Source: Pisolithus tinctorius
Taxonomy: Eukaryota; Basidiomycota; Agaricomycetes; Boletales; Pisolithaceae
Length of the DNA stretch: 64,000 nucleotides
Assembly: GCA_024663395.1 (NCBI GenBank)
Contig: JANFAH010000007.1
Span: 372,001-436,000 of the forward strand
Reading direction: 5' to 3'
The notes under the pieces are model-generated. The model was not told the origin of the DNA. It was given only the letters and a program-made list of their open reading frames with translations, and searched no databases. The number at the start of each line of letters is the position of its first letter. The stretch's first letter is position 1. The translations under genes and the position numbers were made by a program. Below, piece after piece: positions 33,499 through 46,250 of the stretch.

Positions 33499-34657
33499 AT
33501 GTCGGCATACGGGGCAATATCTTGTGTACCACGAACGTCCTATCTTCCATCTACAATATGGCCCCACCCGGCGCCTGACAACCCAAATCAACGGAAGGAC
33601 AACTCCAATACCATATGCATTCATCATATCGACCTACAATTTGCGATCAAACAAGAACACGAAGGCCTATTCGAATATCTGCATGTCGTGTTTGCAGATG
33701 AGGTTGACAAGGGCATGACATACCCCCAGGAGGACATGCGTGACCCTGCAACTTTCGCAAACTACTTTTTTGCTGCAGATGTCATCGTCGCGATCGTGGG
33801 TGCCAGATCGCCGGATGAGGACACTCCCGTTGGAATGTCCACATCTGAAGTGAACGAGGCCGTGAGGGAGGTGAACCTAAGTCTCGAGGCATCCAGGAGG
33901 GGTCGATCCTGGGCAGAGTGCATAGCTGGCTTTTACTACGTACGTCTTCCGAACAGGACAAGAGAGACACATAACCAATCCGGTCTTTGCCCCAGGTAAA
34001 ACCCAACTACCCAGGTCGTTCCTCACACGTGGGTAGTCTCTCATATGTTTGTGGCACAGTGCGGCCGCCCCCCATCACCCCTACATACATACTGCTATGA
34101 TCGCCAGAAAGTCTGATGGTGGTGTACAAGCTCATTACGTCCCAGGCTTTGCACATGTGTGCCCCGGCAGGACGGCTACGGAATACTCACTAACTCCACC
34201 GTGCTTAGATATGCAATGCGGGGTTCGTCGTTCCCCCAACACAACGGGGACGCGGTTATGGTCGCGTTCTTGCGAAGTCCTATCTCCACTACGCCCCAAG
34301 GCTCGGGTACAAGGCGAGTATCTTCAACCTTGTGTACGTGAACAACGAGGCTAGCATCAGGTCAGTTCATCCATTACCCTTCTTTTTCTCTCTCATTAGC
34401 GCCTGTTGTGCCGTATGTCCCACTGTTGTCCATCACCTTCTTCCACGCATATCTCCGACAATCATGGTCATATCACTCACGTCATAATCGGCTGCTGGAC
34501 AAGCAGGTTGTGGGAGAATCTTGGCTTCATTAAGGCTGGGCGGATACCGAAAGCGGGGCGACTCAAACGTTCGGATGGGAAAGGGGAAGAATACGTTGAT
34601 GCCTGGGTGTTTTACAGGAGTTTCAGTGATTCGGGCAGTGAGGGAGAAGCGCCGTGA
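33499..34657 (+). CDS. GNAT N-acetyltransferase, Mpr1-like
   Basis: Acetyl-CoA-dependent N-acetyltransferase resembling yeast Mpr1, which acetylates proline-pathway intermediates and the toxic analogue azetidine-2-carboxylate and lowers oxidative stress. Exon 1 contains EYLHVVFADEVDKGMTYPQE and FANYFFAADVIVAIVG. After a GTACGT intron comes VKPNYPGRSSH. The next exon holds the acetyl-CoA loop: ICNAGFVVPPTQRGRGYGRV, then AKSYLHYAPRLGYKASIFNL and VYVNNEASIR. The last exon reads LWENLGFIKAGRIPKAGRLK, ending DAWVFYRSF and a Ser/Glu-rich tail. The QRGRGYG loop and the NLVYVNNEAS block are close to the yeast enzyme. Substrate is inferred from that resemblance only. All exons use GT-AG borders. Confidence 0.86.
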
Positions 34658-37600
34658 TGTTGCGCTTATGCTTAGTTTTCATGTTCTATCCAAGTCACCA
34701 ATGAACACAGTTGGTCAATTCTCGGTGCTGTGTGATCAACTAGTGGCTTTGGTCATCAGGCAGACAGTAAATATCAGACTCGGGTGAGTGGAGCAGTACT
34801 AGTGATGTAGAATCTTCTGTTTTCTCTGGATATATCTGGAGGGGCACCTGACAGGTCATATATCATACGCCGATGTAGGGGGTCCTATTGTTCGACGTTA
34901 CTGGAACATAAATGCCAAGACAGATTGATTTAGGTCACTCCCTACACCTGTCAATCGATGATCACTCTTCCAATCTTGATGGAGTTCGTTGCAGAAAACC
35001 GGGAAATTTGCTATATTGCTAGCCCAAGAGATGGGTAGATGTCCGAATACTTCCTCCAATCAAGACTCTTATGATTCTGATTATCGATTAGACAAGATCG
35101 GTCGGCACGACTTGTTCCGTTCTTCTACGCGATCATGGGCAATGGGGCTCGGAGAACGGGACCCAAGGAGCCCATATGTAGAAGTCGCAAGCAACAGTGA
35201 AAGGACAAATCCGAGTTGTATGACGTCCAGCTTATGTTGAATCTATGCGATATCCTAGTATATCTCTGAACACACTTACTGGGGAAGGTATACGAGATAA
35301 CAAGCGCTATGGAGAATGGGTGAAACTTCCACAAGGTCCACGACAATAAGGTCTCTCGACCTAATCAAGTTGACGAGGGGAGTGATTCCACAAGCACGCA
35401 CCGTAATGGAAGCAACACTATAAATATACGTGGATCCCGACGCCTTCCGCGGGGTCTCTGTTGTTCCGGAGACTAGTTTGTTATATATGATATAACCAAT
35501 ACCATGACAACCAGGAATGTCCCCCCCCAAAAAAACAGACTTACCGCTCGAAAAAGTAGTACGGACGCAGACCAGATAAATGTGGATCAGTTAATACTTA
35601 CGGATCAATTTGGAGTGCTCAGAGGGCGGGTCGCGACATACTATTTGGGCAAAAGGAAGGGACGGGATGTGTGAACCTGAAGAAAGGAATTGGGAAGACT
35701 ATGCGTGTCCTCCGAAATCGTATCGCAAAATACATCCACATTATTCGCTGCATGGCACTATAACCCAACTGCGCCGTACAGAGTTTGGTGGAGTCGCTGT
35801 GGCAGGCCTCATTGCTATCACAACGAGGACTCGCGACTAACGATAGTCTTTCCCATAAGATGTCTAGCGCCTAGAGGAGGCGGTGACCACTCACTTGTAG
35901 TGCCGTTAAAGAGGTCGCGTTTCTAAATGACGCTAACGCCCGCCAACGGGATGAGTCGAACTCGGTGGCGCCATGAACTCTCCTATAATAAATAAGACTA
36001 TTAGACTGCTAACTAAATCGACCATAGTAGTAGGTCCGTTCTGCGAGGCTGTTCTCAGCTTCCCTGGGCTTCCACGTTCAGAGCTCCCTGCAGGCAGATA
36101 AAGGGGTATAGAAAGAACGCGCCCTAGTATGCAGCCACGTCAGAGCGGCGCCATTTCAGTTGCGCAGCGGCGCAGAGTTGATCCCCTTCACCCTTCCATA
36201 TAACACACTCTGCGGCAAATAATGCGCAGTAGCCACAGGGTTAGGGTACATTCCATGCATCTACAGGGTCAGGGGTCCACTTGACTTGAGAGAGTCAGAG
36301 TTTTGAAACCCAGGGCCTAGTCACCGATAGTGACAATGAAATGTCGGAGAGTGGAGCCGAACCCGGTCTTCCAATCCTGCGCGCCGAGGGCCTGAGTCTC
36401 CTGCCGAGTCCTTCGTGCGTGCCTCTAATGATCCGGGCCAGAAATCGGAGGCTGTGCAGCACCAGTTGTAAAATGGGAAAGCCACTGTTAGGTGGCTCCG
36501 CTGATGCTCCGGGAGTTCATGTGCGCAAGCAATCAAAACGGGTACTGGCGCAAGTCATGTATGGGCGGGACGCGCGTGCTGGGACGGAGGAAAAAAAGAC
36601 GCGAGGCACGAGCGAAACATCGGGAAGGTACACCCCTGCATCAAATAGAGCTTAGCACCGTGCATCGGACCGGGGTTGTAGGTCCGAATACGCAGATTGC
36701 GGCTTGCGGCGGCGCAAGCAAGACTCTGGATGCAGTCAAAAAAAAAAAAAGGCAGAGTGGAATTCTTCTTTGAATGCCGAACAGACGACAGTTGAACGTT
36801 AGAACGGCGCTGGTACAGCCGCAGTTTGCATCATCCCAATACAAGCGGTTCAGCCAGTGTGGCTATGGTAAGGGTGGTGTTGCATCTATGGATGGCACAA
36901 TCAAAGTTATGAGTCGGAATGAGTATAGACAGCGGTCGGCCATCACTAGCAGGCGAAGCTAGCGCAAGTGCACCCACATACATTTTCGTCTCTGCGCCGA
37001 TATGTCCCTGATAGTCCAGCGGGAACGCAGCGCGTCAGACAAACCAAACCACAGCGGGTTCGACCTTCGCCACGTCATGCAGTAGGGTGCAAGTGATAAG
37101 CACGCGAACCAAGTTGAACGGGACTTGTTAGAAGGAAGAAAGAAAACGCAAGGTGTTCAATCTCCGTGGAAGCGGGATGATAAGACGGCCTTCTTTCTTG
37201 AATGTTCCAATCCATTGGGGTGGGGGGTTACAATGAGTATAGGTTCCGGCAGCGTCTACGGTAGATTTGCCACCACTTGGTCGAAGTACTATCATTTCAA
37301 CCTAAAACGCGGACGCACTGATCACGTTCGTCTCGTCACCACATGCAGGCGCAAGTTGGTCGAAAGTTGTCGTTACATCGATACGTATCGCCTCGTTTGC
37401 CTTGCGCAGCTCGTTTTTCTGACAAGTGGTATACGATAACTTGCGTCCAATCGCAGCCTATAGTCGGTTCAACGGGTGGGTCCACTGCGAACATCGTACT
37501 CCTTTCAATAGACAGATGGGCAAGCCTCGAAGTGAGAACCGCATGAGCCATTCGCGCGAACGACACGTGAATGCTTCCGAGTAACGGCAGAACAGAAAAT

Positions 37601-40600
37601 TGAATTCATAACCGTTGATAACAAGTGGATAAGTAACAATGAGGCGGCAGGCTGAAACGTCTCAGCATCTCTCTCTTTCATCATGCATCACATATTCTCT
37701 GGAAGCATGTCATATCGTACAAAGGCTGTACAAAACCACCGCAAAACCACCTTGCAGGCCACGGTAGCTGGCCGAAACATCTCAACGGAACAAGCGTCAT
37801 GAACGCGTTGGTGGTTCAGAACCAGGAATACGTGCACCGTCACCACCGAATCTTGAAACAGGTGGAAGTTGGCAATACTGGACGTGGAACAGGCAAGACC
37901 TTCTCCACGATTAGATATCAACTTGGCCGTCCCGAGTACACACCGGATGGCACGTACTCACTAGCAGTTACGACATGCGTGCTTCCGAAACGTCTATGTA
38001 TCCGTCATCATGATGACATTTTGGTTCACGCCACCAACAGTACATCCGCACGACTCCGCCACTGGCAAGGTATGTATCACGGACATGATGACACGAGAAA
38101 CGCACGGACTGTTTTCATCACACGTTGTATTGGTCGTCGAAGTCTCCGTTTTTTTTTTGTAAAATTATACGTACCCGCATGGTGTCTTAGTTTGAACCAC
38201 AATAAAGGGATTTAGAGCGTATACCGCCGACTGCTTTGGCAAATGCAAATGCGGGAGCGAACAAGCCCATATGAATCATGATGACAGGACAATGGAGAGG
38301 GGCCGTGGCACAGCTTGCACAAAGAACACCTCGAAGTGCTGCCGACGCATTTCATTGAAGACTTCCAAATACACTCGTTACATTGTCCCCCTTGTCTATC
38401 TAAAGAAGTCAACTCGACACGTGAAGAATGAAGAGAAAATGTACCATGTGTACCAGACTACCGCAAGCCGCGGTGGGCGGCCCGGATCGACATTGATTGT
38501 ATCACCAGACCAACGGGTTCCCACGACGGAGGCATTTTTTAGAGTACTCGTTCAAGGCATGAGGATGTCGCATGTCCAGCTTAAAATACCTCTCGCGCTT
38601 TCCCCAACCCCCTTTCCCTCTTCACAGTCCGCGCTGACGGTGTCGGAGTCGGAGCGAAGGCGGTACAGAATGTCAGATTCGGATTCTTGTTCATAGTAGT
38701 GGCGTATCTTGTCTTTCTGACTTAGGATGACTATAGTAGGTTCTTTCATCTTGCAAGCACATACTTGCCTGTTACGATAGAGACGCCGTTCCTGTGTGGA
38801 TTATGAAAGACAATTTAGCCTTTCCGATCAACCAAGATTCAAAACAAAGTACTTCCTGTACGAACCTGCGCCGCATACCCAAACCAAGGGTACTATGATG
38901 TGAGACCTCCAACCAACTATATAATTTGCTGTCCGACACAGGGCACTGTTGGCGAGGCGGGGTGATAGCCGACTCAATAAGATCAGCAGCGCTGTCAGTT
39001 GGCCTCGTCGCCTCGCTCATGTCGCGGGATCCAAGCACGGGAGGGCTCGAAAACCTATCATTGATGCGCTGATCGATCAAGTGGCTCAATTAACCACCAA
39101 GGGCCTCGGGAGCCTCCAAATGACGCGCATTAACGTTTGAGTCAGATTAGAACCGCGGTGTGGGTCCACTCGGAAATGGTTCCCACCGGAGGCCTCCTAG
39201 CGGGTATGGACCGGAGCGAATGACTCGTTGAAAGCATGATTTGGGTCGTGCCAGCATGCTGGGAACTTAACACGGCCAATACGTCCACGGACGGCCGAAA
39301 CCCTGTGTGCTGTGGATACCCGTGGACTTACAGGTGAACCAAAAAAAAACTCGCGTGAGGGGTGCTGAACCGGCGTCGAAAATGTTTATCACGCACTCCC
39401 TATCTCACTTCCTGAGCAAGAGAAGATGGATAAGTAGTGGTTCTGGAAGATTATGATTATCCTTCTGATTCCCTGAGATGTGTGATATGGATCAGCAATA
39501 AATGGAGTTGCTGCGTAGAAATCAACGTGAATATGTGACAGTGGATTGCGAGAGAGGTTAGACATTCCCTTCTCTCGATTCTAAATCGGTATGGTACAGG
39601 TAGAATGGAGGGCGGTTCGAGCCTGACAGGGCGCTAGGTCTGGACGCCCAATGGAGGGCCCAACAGAGCGCAAGAACACAGACGTCGAATTCATTTCAAT
39701 TGTTCCCAGAGCAACTGAATGGCCCGAGGCTCGCGTTGGAGAGCCACCGCAAATGCTATGCAATCACCTGCGACGATGTAGCCTTTGGAGAAGACCTACC
39801 TAGGCCTCCAAGAACAACGTTTTGGTGGAAGGTTAGCGAAGCAGTGTATGCCCTCATTAATCTCATTCATTTGATGCCCTTTCGGGTCAATTTGACTGTG
39901 CACTGTGTGTGGAACACCAGATCGTTCCAATCGATGGATCAAAAAGGCATTGCAACAAGATTGTGGATGGACTGCCAGCACCGGAATGATGGCTAACAAT
40001 AATGAAATAGGGGATACAAAACAAGGAAGTGGTGCGGGTGGGTGAAGGGAGGGGGGGGGAACCCTCTCTGGCACGTTCGTTAGTACGCAGTCCAGACCAC
40101 TCGAGATAACACAATGTCCGAATAGCAAAATGCGTTGAATGGGCGACGATCGCGTTTTATGGCACACCACTACATCGAGGCGTGCACTGCAGACCAGACC
40201 ACAGGCCCACGGAGCTTAGAGTCCGTTGCCGAATCCTCCCCAAACGACGAGGATCCATGGCTAGTGCTGGGATGATAGTTACTAGCTCCCAAGATAAGTA
40301 ACTCCTACATCGGAGGATAGTAGTGCTTATCGCGGAATGTTTGTCTTCGGAAGCAAATAAGCGCAGCATCGTATATATCGGGAAAGTGTTGTCTTAAAAC
40401 GGTGATGCCATGTCTTCTGTGCACGCCACGGAGTTCCACGTAGAATGTTCTGATTGTAAGAGAGCCGTCTTTGGCGCTGACAAGTGACACAACCCCTTTG
40501 TAAAATTGTATCTGTCATTCTACCCACGATCCCCGACCAATATCCTTTGGCTGGAGTAGCCAGTCTGGTTTTGGCGTATTGTTTCGTGTTTTCCGTATTC

Positions 40601-41480
40601 GTGCCAGTCTTTTACAGCGACTACAGCACAAATGCCAACGAGCAGGGTCCTTGGAAGGACGGAGGGGCTGTGCGTAGTAGGGTCGGGAGGCCGGCATATT
40701 CAATAATTATGAGAGCGTGCGCCAATCAATATCAACCCTCATCACAGCGACTGCGATTGCGCTCTCCGTTCGGCTGTGCTGAATCATTCCGTTACGATCG
40801 TTTTGTAGGCGGCAACGGCGACTTGTGAAGAAAACGTCGTGTGTACCGTAGAACGGATGCGGTCAAAAAATACATCAGGCATACACAACGTTCTCATTGT
40901 AGACAGGCGGTGGATATTTGAATATTATCTGATCGTATCCAGAAGGCGTTGCAACGGCGACCGACGTCCGCAAGTATTCCTTTGTGTGGGGTTAAAGCGG
41001 CATGTCGAATACAAGGCATTCGGACTCACTTTGATATTCGCTCAAGTGCGGTCTCAAACTCAAACCCAAAACAAAGTTGGTTGGAGAGCATTTTGTTTTC
41101 TTCATATTGTACATATGCCCAATGGTAGACTATTGCATGAGGTATATAGAAACAACAATGATTGTACGTTAATATGCGGATGGTCAATTCGAATGCAGAT
41201 GAAGCAGAAGCGGATAAGAAAGCGCAACACAAAAGAAAACGCGCACAAAGAGAACAGGAAAAGAGGGCCATCACATACCACCGCTCGCGGTCGCCATCCT
41301 GGGAATGTACAGAGGAGGAGAGTAGAGGGTATAGATATGGAGATACCGTGTCCGTTAAATAGCGCACCCTGCGAGACCGGGGAGGGAACAACGTCGTATA
41401 TAATATGTTTGCAGTCGTCATCGAGACGAATGGAAACAGATCTAATATTGACAAAATGAATGTGGAAAGCCGATTGTCGT
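34658..41480. other. Gene-poor region of 6.8 kb
   Basis: I searched both strands for exon-like blocks and found none that match a known family. Open frames of 100-145 codons occur (for example 37799-38215 and 40484-40828, rightward) but have no family pattern. Features noted: a 12-nt A run near 36738, a perfect 12-bp palindrome at 39251-39262 followed by an 8-bp inverted repeat at 39283-39327, and G-rich DNA near 40040-40062. No transposon signature (reverse transcriptase, integrase or transposase motifs) was recognised, but a strongly decayed element cannot be excluded by eye. Confidence 0.45.
39251..39327. repeat. Palindrome and inverted repeat
   Basis: CCAGCATGCTGG at 39251-39262 is a perfect palindrome. 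GTCCACGG at 39283-39290 and CCGTGGAC at 39320-39327 form a perfect 8-bp inverted repeat with a 29-nt spacer. No function known. Confidence 0.5.
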
Positions 41481-42505
41481 TTACCAAACGGCGGGTGACG
41501 CGAACGCAAACATCTTTGTCTTCGAAGATGAAGTCTGTACGTGCTCCATCGAGGAGTATCCCGGCGAAGACGATGCGGACACGATTTTGGCTGATAGGTC
41601 TTCGACCCCGACGGGCGTTGGTGGCGGTGCGGAGGAAGCAGGGGAGGTGGACGACGTAGAATAAGACGGAGAGGCCTCTGGGGTATCGGGAGGGGTGGCA
41701 TATGAAGGCGGGGGGACGTACGCGGACCGCGGGGGGGATGGATGGCGGTGGGCGGGGTGAGGGGGCGGCGGGGTGAAGTTTGAATGCTGAGGCGCGAAAG
41801 GGTTTGTTGATGGAGGGGGAGTCGACTTCTTCGTCGACGGTAAAACGTAAGTCGGGAAAGGGCCCATCCCTACGAAATCTCTCCGTACCATAGTCTCAAA
41901 CTCACGCAGCGTAGAGGGATCCACATTTAACTCCCACTCCAAGTATTGACACATCTCCCTTTCCATCTGATTAATCTCTCGAAGTTGAAACATGCCCTGC
42001 GCCACGATGCCCCACGATTTGTTCGAATAGGTGTCGTCGCAGATGACTTTGCTCGCGAGCATAAACGCTGAAATGAAAAGTCGGTGGCCAGAGGAGCCAC
42101 GGGCGGTGGGGAATCGTGCCTTTAGTCTTTGAAGTAAGACGAGAGCGGCGAACGTCACGGCTGGCTGGAGCTTGGTGCGGTGAAGGGCATAAGCAATGAA
42201 CTTTTGCAATTTGACCTTCGAATTGGACGACGAGGGGGGTAATTCCGGGCAAGCGAACAAGTGAGTAATAAATCGAGTGCAGAGTAGAGAGGTTTCTGCG
42301 TGGCCATAGTACTCGTCCTGCCGAGGGACGGATGGTGGTTTCGTCGACGGCACCTACATACGGTCGGTCGAACGTTGGTTGGATAAAGAGAGATGGGGAG
42401 GGGACTTACGCCTTGAGGGTACTGTATCCGCGGATGGGAGGCATTGTGGACCACACGATATGGCGACGGGTGCGCTGGAGGGATAGGCCCATGTACCGAT
42501 GCCAT
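41481..42505 (-). CDS. PCL (Pho80-like) cyclin, partner of a Pho85-type CDK
   Basis: Cyclin of the PCL1/2 group. Exon 1 encodes MASVHGPIPPAHPSPYRVVH and ends IQYPQG; a ~58-nt intron (GTAAGT...TGTAG) joins it to VPSTKPPSVPRQDEYYGHAE. The cyclin box reads LLCTRFITHLFACPELPPSS, KLQKFIAYALHRTKLQPAV, FAALVLLQRLKARFP, then FISAFMLASKVICDDTYSNK and SWGIVAQGMFQLREINQMER. It closes with EMCQYLEWELNVDPSTLREF. The KVICDDTYSNKSW and REINQMER blocks are diagnostic of the group. The C-terminal third is Pro/Ser/Thr-rich, as in unstable cyclins. It likely drives G1 progression or polarised growth with a Pho85-like kinase. It is the only gene I can support within more than 14 kb. Confidence 0.9.
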
Positions 42506-45500
42506 TGGACAGAGAGGAAACGAAAGAGCAACTGTATGAGGAAAGGGACGGGGTCAGAACAACTGTAACGGGGACAGAGCGAGACTTGGGTGGTATATAA
42601 GAAGGGACACCAGATCCCTGAGAGATTCCAATAGGGCAAGGCGTGCACAATGCATATTCAATATGAAAATTTTCAATATTACATAATACTTGTGTGACCC
42701 CCCCAGGCCTGCACGAGGCCAACCAGCCCCCGTTTGATTGTTGGGACCTGTCAGGGCAGACCCCGGGTCACTGCATGGCGTGAGGCGCCTTGTCCCTCCC
42801 CTTTTGGGAAGACAGCGAAAAGAGGGCAATAATACTCACCGTGCGAATTAGCCGTGGGCAGGGTGTAAGGCGGCGTGGATATAGAGTAAGCTCGTAAGTC
42901 TGCCTTGAGGCCTCCGAGGTTAAAGTGACAATCGAAAAAGTGTGTACACGCTCGATGCAAGCGACGATGAGACGCGGGAAACTCCTTGGAGAGCCCTTCC
43001 AATCCCTCCAAGCTGTATCCTTTATATAGTTCCCAAGCACAGCGTCAGAAGTCATATCGCAGGACCCATGATTCAGCCGGGTCTACCTTGGAGTTTTGTT
43101 CCGGAAGATCTTTGAGGGCAAACGCCCTCGTTTGTAATCACACTTCACGTCACCCCAGCTGTGCTGTGTCCCTCGCACCAACTTCGGATGCTCGGCTCGG
43201 CTCACTTCTTTTTTATCGCGCAGCAGCTTTCTGTACTCCAGAGCTTGGCGATTCTCTCTGCTTTGATATTCAGTGAACTGCTCCCCGTTATGCAAGTCCT
43301 GCATTCTCTGTATCGCTTTCGATTTCTAGAGGCTCATAGCCACACCTACTCATCTCCCGTTTGTCTTGGTGCAGCGCCTCCTTCCGTCGGAGTCGTCCTT
43401 CCGATCAAACCCTGGAGACCCGACCCGCGACTCGGCGAGGAACGATCCAGAGTATAGCGACATAATCCAACGTTCCCGTCGACTATCGATCATTTTGCAT
43501 GTCGTCCTAAACACGTACTTCCATATACCAACCAAATATGAGCATTTTCTTGACGTACATAACGTATTCCCGCGGGTGCTTTCGTACGGGTTTTTTTGTG
43601 AATGCGGTAGCGAGCCTCGAGGTGCTAGCCCTTGGAGATAAACTCATTCCGACTCTTGTCGAGCATCGCAAATGGCGCAACTTACTTGTGATACTCAGTC
43701 AGTTAGATTAGCCGTGCTGTGTCGAGCCAGGTCATTTTTTTGCAGTTGCGTTTCAACTCTGCGCCCTTGCACGGCCAGAGTGAATGAAATGAACTCGTTC
43801 TGTCAAACCCAAACTATCATTAATACCATGCTCCCCGTTCCTCTCCGATGCTTTGTAAAGGTTTGAAGTAATTGAGCGTTAAGACGGGGGCGATCTGTAC
43901 GTTACTGCAAGCGTATAATAGTCGGTGCAAGTTACAGGGACAACACTCCGGGTGTTTCATCCGTCCTCGTTCCCCTCAATTTCCCCTATTTTGCTTGGTG
44001 AACATACCACCCGTCCCCATCGGAGAAGGGAAGGGGGGTCGCTCGTTTCTTGCCTTCTGGAGGGTACTTGGATATGTTGTAACTCCTCTACCCTTAAAGG
44101 AAATAAGCCCTTGAAATGTATCAGACGAAGCGTGTGGACTCGACGCGGCGAAAATCGGTATGAGGAAGCTGACGGACTACTTGCGCTCAGGTCGTCCCGT
44201 TCCCGGTCCGCGAATTGACTGGTTTGATCATCGAGGCAGACTAAACATGGATAGGAAAGGAAACGTCAACGTTTCAACCTTGAAGCTGAGGAGTTCAGTA
44301 TCCACTTATACTCTCATGAGCGAGTCAGCAGTCAGTGGGACGACTCCGCGTGAGAGACGTTCCTTGCGATTCGCATCCGAATGAATTCATCTCCACGATG
44401 GCCTCTTCGCTAGTCAGTAATGGAGTATCCCAGTCTGTAAGTGATTCGCTAATGACATCTTCAAAGACGACTGCGTACACACACAGCTTTATCTCCAACG
44501 CTCCTAGGATCATCATCATGATCGTCAAGACAGGCGCCCGAGTGTCTGGGTGGTGGAGATTTCGCTGGTACGCTCCAGAACATCCCATGAAGCTTTCGTA
44601 ATCCAGACACCACTAACCGAATCACTTATGAACTCTCACTTAATGTGCTGTGCTTGGAGATCGTGCAGGATTGAAAAATATTACGAACATCGTTCATCTC
44701 CCATCACCGACACTAAAACTTGTGTTCGATCAGAGATCCACGGAATACATGCTCTTTGCCATGCACGCAGGGTTGGGTAGAGTGATTGGGTATGAGGGCA
44801 CCATAAAATGCACAAACGAACCCAATCGTCAACGTCCGAGTATGTATGTTCGCAATCCAAGCTCGGAACTCCAAGGGTCATGCGCCTCATACACAGACGG
44901 TGACTTCTCCTGGGAATCGAGCTCTGCCACCAGCGATCGAGTGTGTGGCTCTGATGCATCGCAGTCAATGCTTGCATCATATCGATCTCGTCCAACAGTC
45001 CATGAGAATACCGACGAACAACCCGAAGAATATTCCTTAGGTTTCTCGTCCGTTCTTGAGAGTTTCAGTCGTGCAAGCGAACTACCCAGTTATGCAGTGA
45101 TGCGATATGATGCTCTTGGAGCCTCGTGCAAAGTGTGCTGGAGCCTCGAGACGTAAGAGTAACGTGATTAAAGTAAGCGCACGGTCCGCAGCTCCTTAGC
45201 CGAGGTACCGGTTCCGCCACCAGTAATTTTCCAAACTTGGGCAAACTTCCCCGGAGTAGCACCCGGTGGGGAAGCGCCTCAAAGTTGTTCACTGGTTCTT
45301 GCATTGCTTTGAGGCTACTGAGTCTCCCATTATATTGTCCAGCCCTTCCTCTAGGATCTAGAAGGGTCCAAAACGGGCCGTGCAGTTGACTAGATCGTTG
45401 AGTACGTAGACATGCATGAAGCAGTTTGATACGGCCGCGCCTCTGATGTCCATCGTGAGCATAAGAAGTGCGGTTGTATTATTACAAACTGCGGCGGCGC

Positions 45501-46087
45501 CGGTCCATTTCCGGAAATGCAGAGACACAGGTCACTGCAGTCGAAAGTACCGAGTGGATGCAATATCGCAGCTGCCGGTGCGCGGCAAGCAGGAATGAGT
45601 CGGGACGGGCAGAGGGCTATGTATGAAGGATTCATATTCATGCTTGCCGATCTGCGCAGGTATCGGCTGAGGGTCCCGGAATCAAATCGGATGGGATGTG
45701 GGGAACCACATGCCTGATACATGGATTAGTTCGGGTAATGGTCACATGGCGTCGTGGGTTTGTCGTGGGACGGTGTGCGATCCTCGGGACCCGACCTTAG
45801 ACGTAGGACATCGTAGTAATGTCACTCGTCCAGATGGTGATTGGCATGCTCCCGCGATGCTGTATAACATCTGTCCAAGTGTCACATGGCCTGACGGGTC
45901 GTACGACCACCTTTCAAAGGGACCTGACACCCAAATAAAAAAGAAACAATTGCTTTCAGTTAAGTCTCTTGTTCTTGTGTCTGCTCGGCATGAGCTCTGA
46001 CACGTACTGTCACTTTGCAAGCTACGATAAAACCTCGGAGGTAACTCACCGCACAAATGAGACATATTCTCGACGGCGTTCGGCGTT

Positions 46088-46250
46088 CTAGCTTTAGCAA
46101 CCCACGGTAACCGTGGAAAGCTAGGGGCACTACCATAAGGGAGGAGACGTCGACTCGCGTCTTTCTCTAAGGCAACGAACGTCGAGTTAGAGAGACGTTA
46201 CAGCTTACAAATTTCTCCGTTGACGATACCAAGTAACACTGATTTTTTTT
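46088..46250 (+). other. Two adjacent hairpins followed by a T run, possible structured RNA
   Basis: CTAGCTTT (46088-46095) pairs with AAAGCTAG (46117-46124), and inside it CCACGGT-A-ACCGTGG gives a second perfect stem, so the first hairpin has two stems and an asymmetric bulge. The second hairpin pairs CGTCTTTCTCTAA with TTAGAGAGACG near 46157-46197, with one bulged base. A run of eight T lies at about 46243-46250, which could stop RNA polymerase III. I do not recognise an RNA family. Confidence 0.3.

Noticed and set aside
39601..39640. GGTTCGAGCC resembling a tRNA B box
   Set aside because: The flanking bases cannot form a T stem and there is no A box or acceptor stem nearby.
40839..41459. 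Rightward frame of 206 codons next to the cyclin
   Set aside because: It lies in the 3' flank of the leftward cyclin, is rich in Arg/Lys from A-rich DNA, and shows no domain.
44650..45156. Rightward open frame of 168 codons
   Set aside because: No recognisable motif, no supporting exons on either side, and composition is not clearly coding. Left as unassigned DNA.
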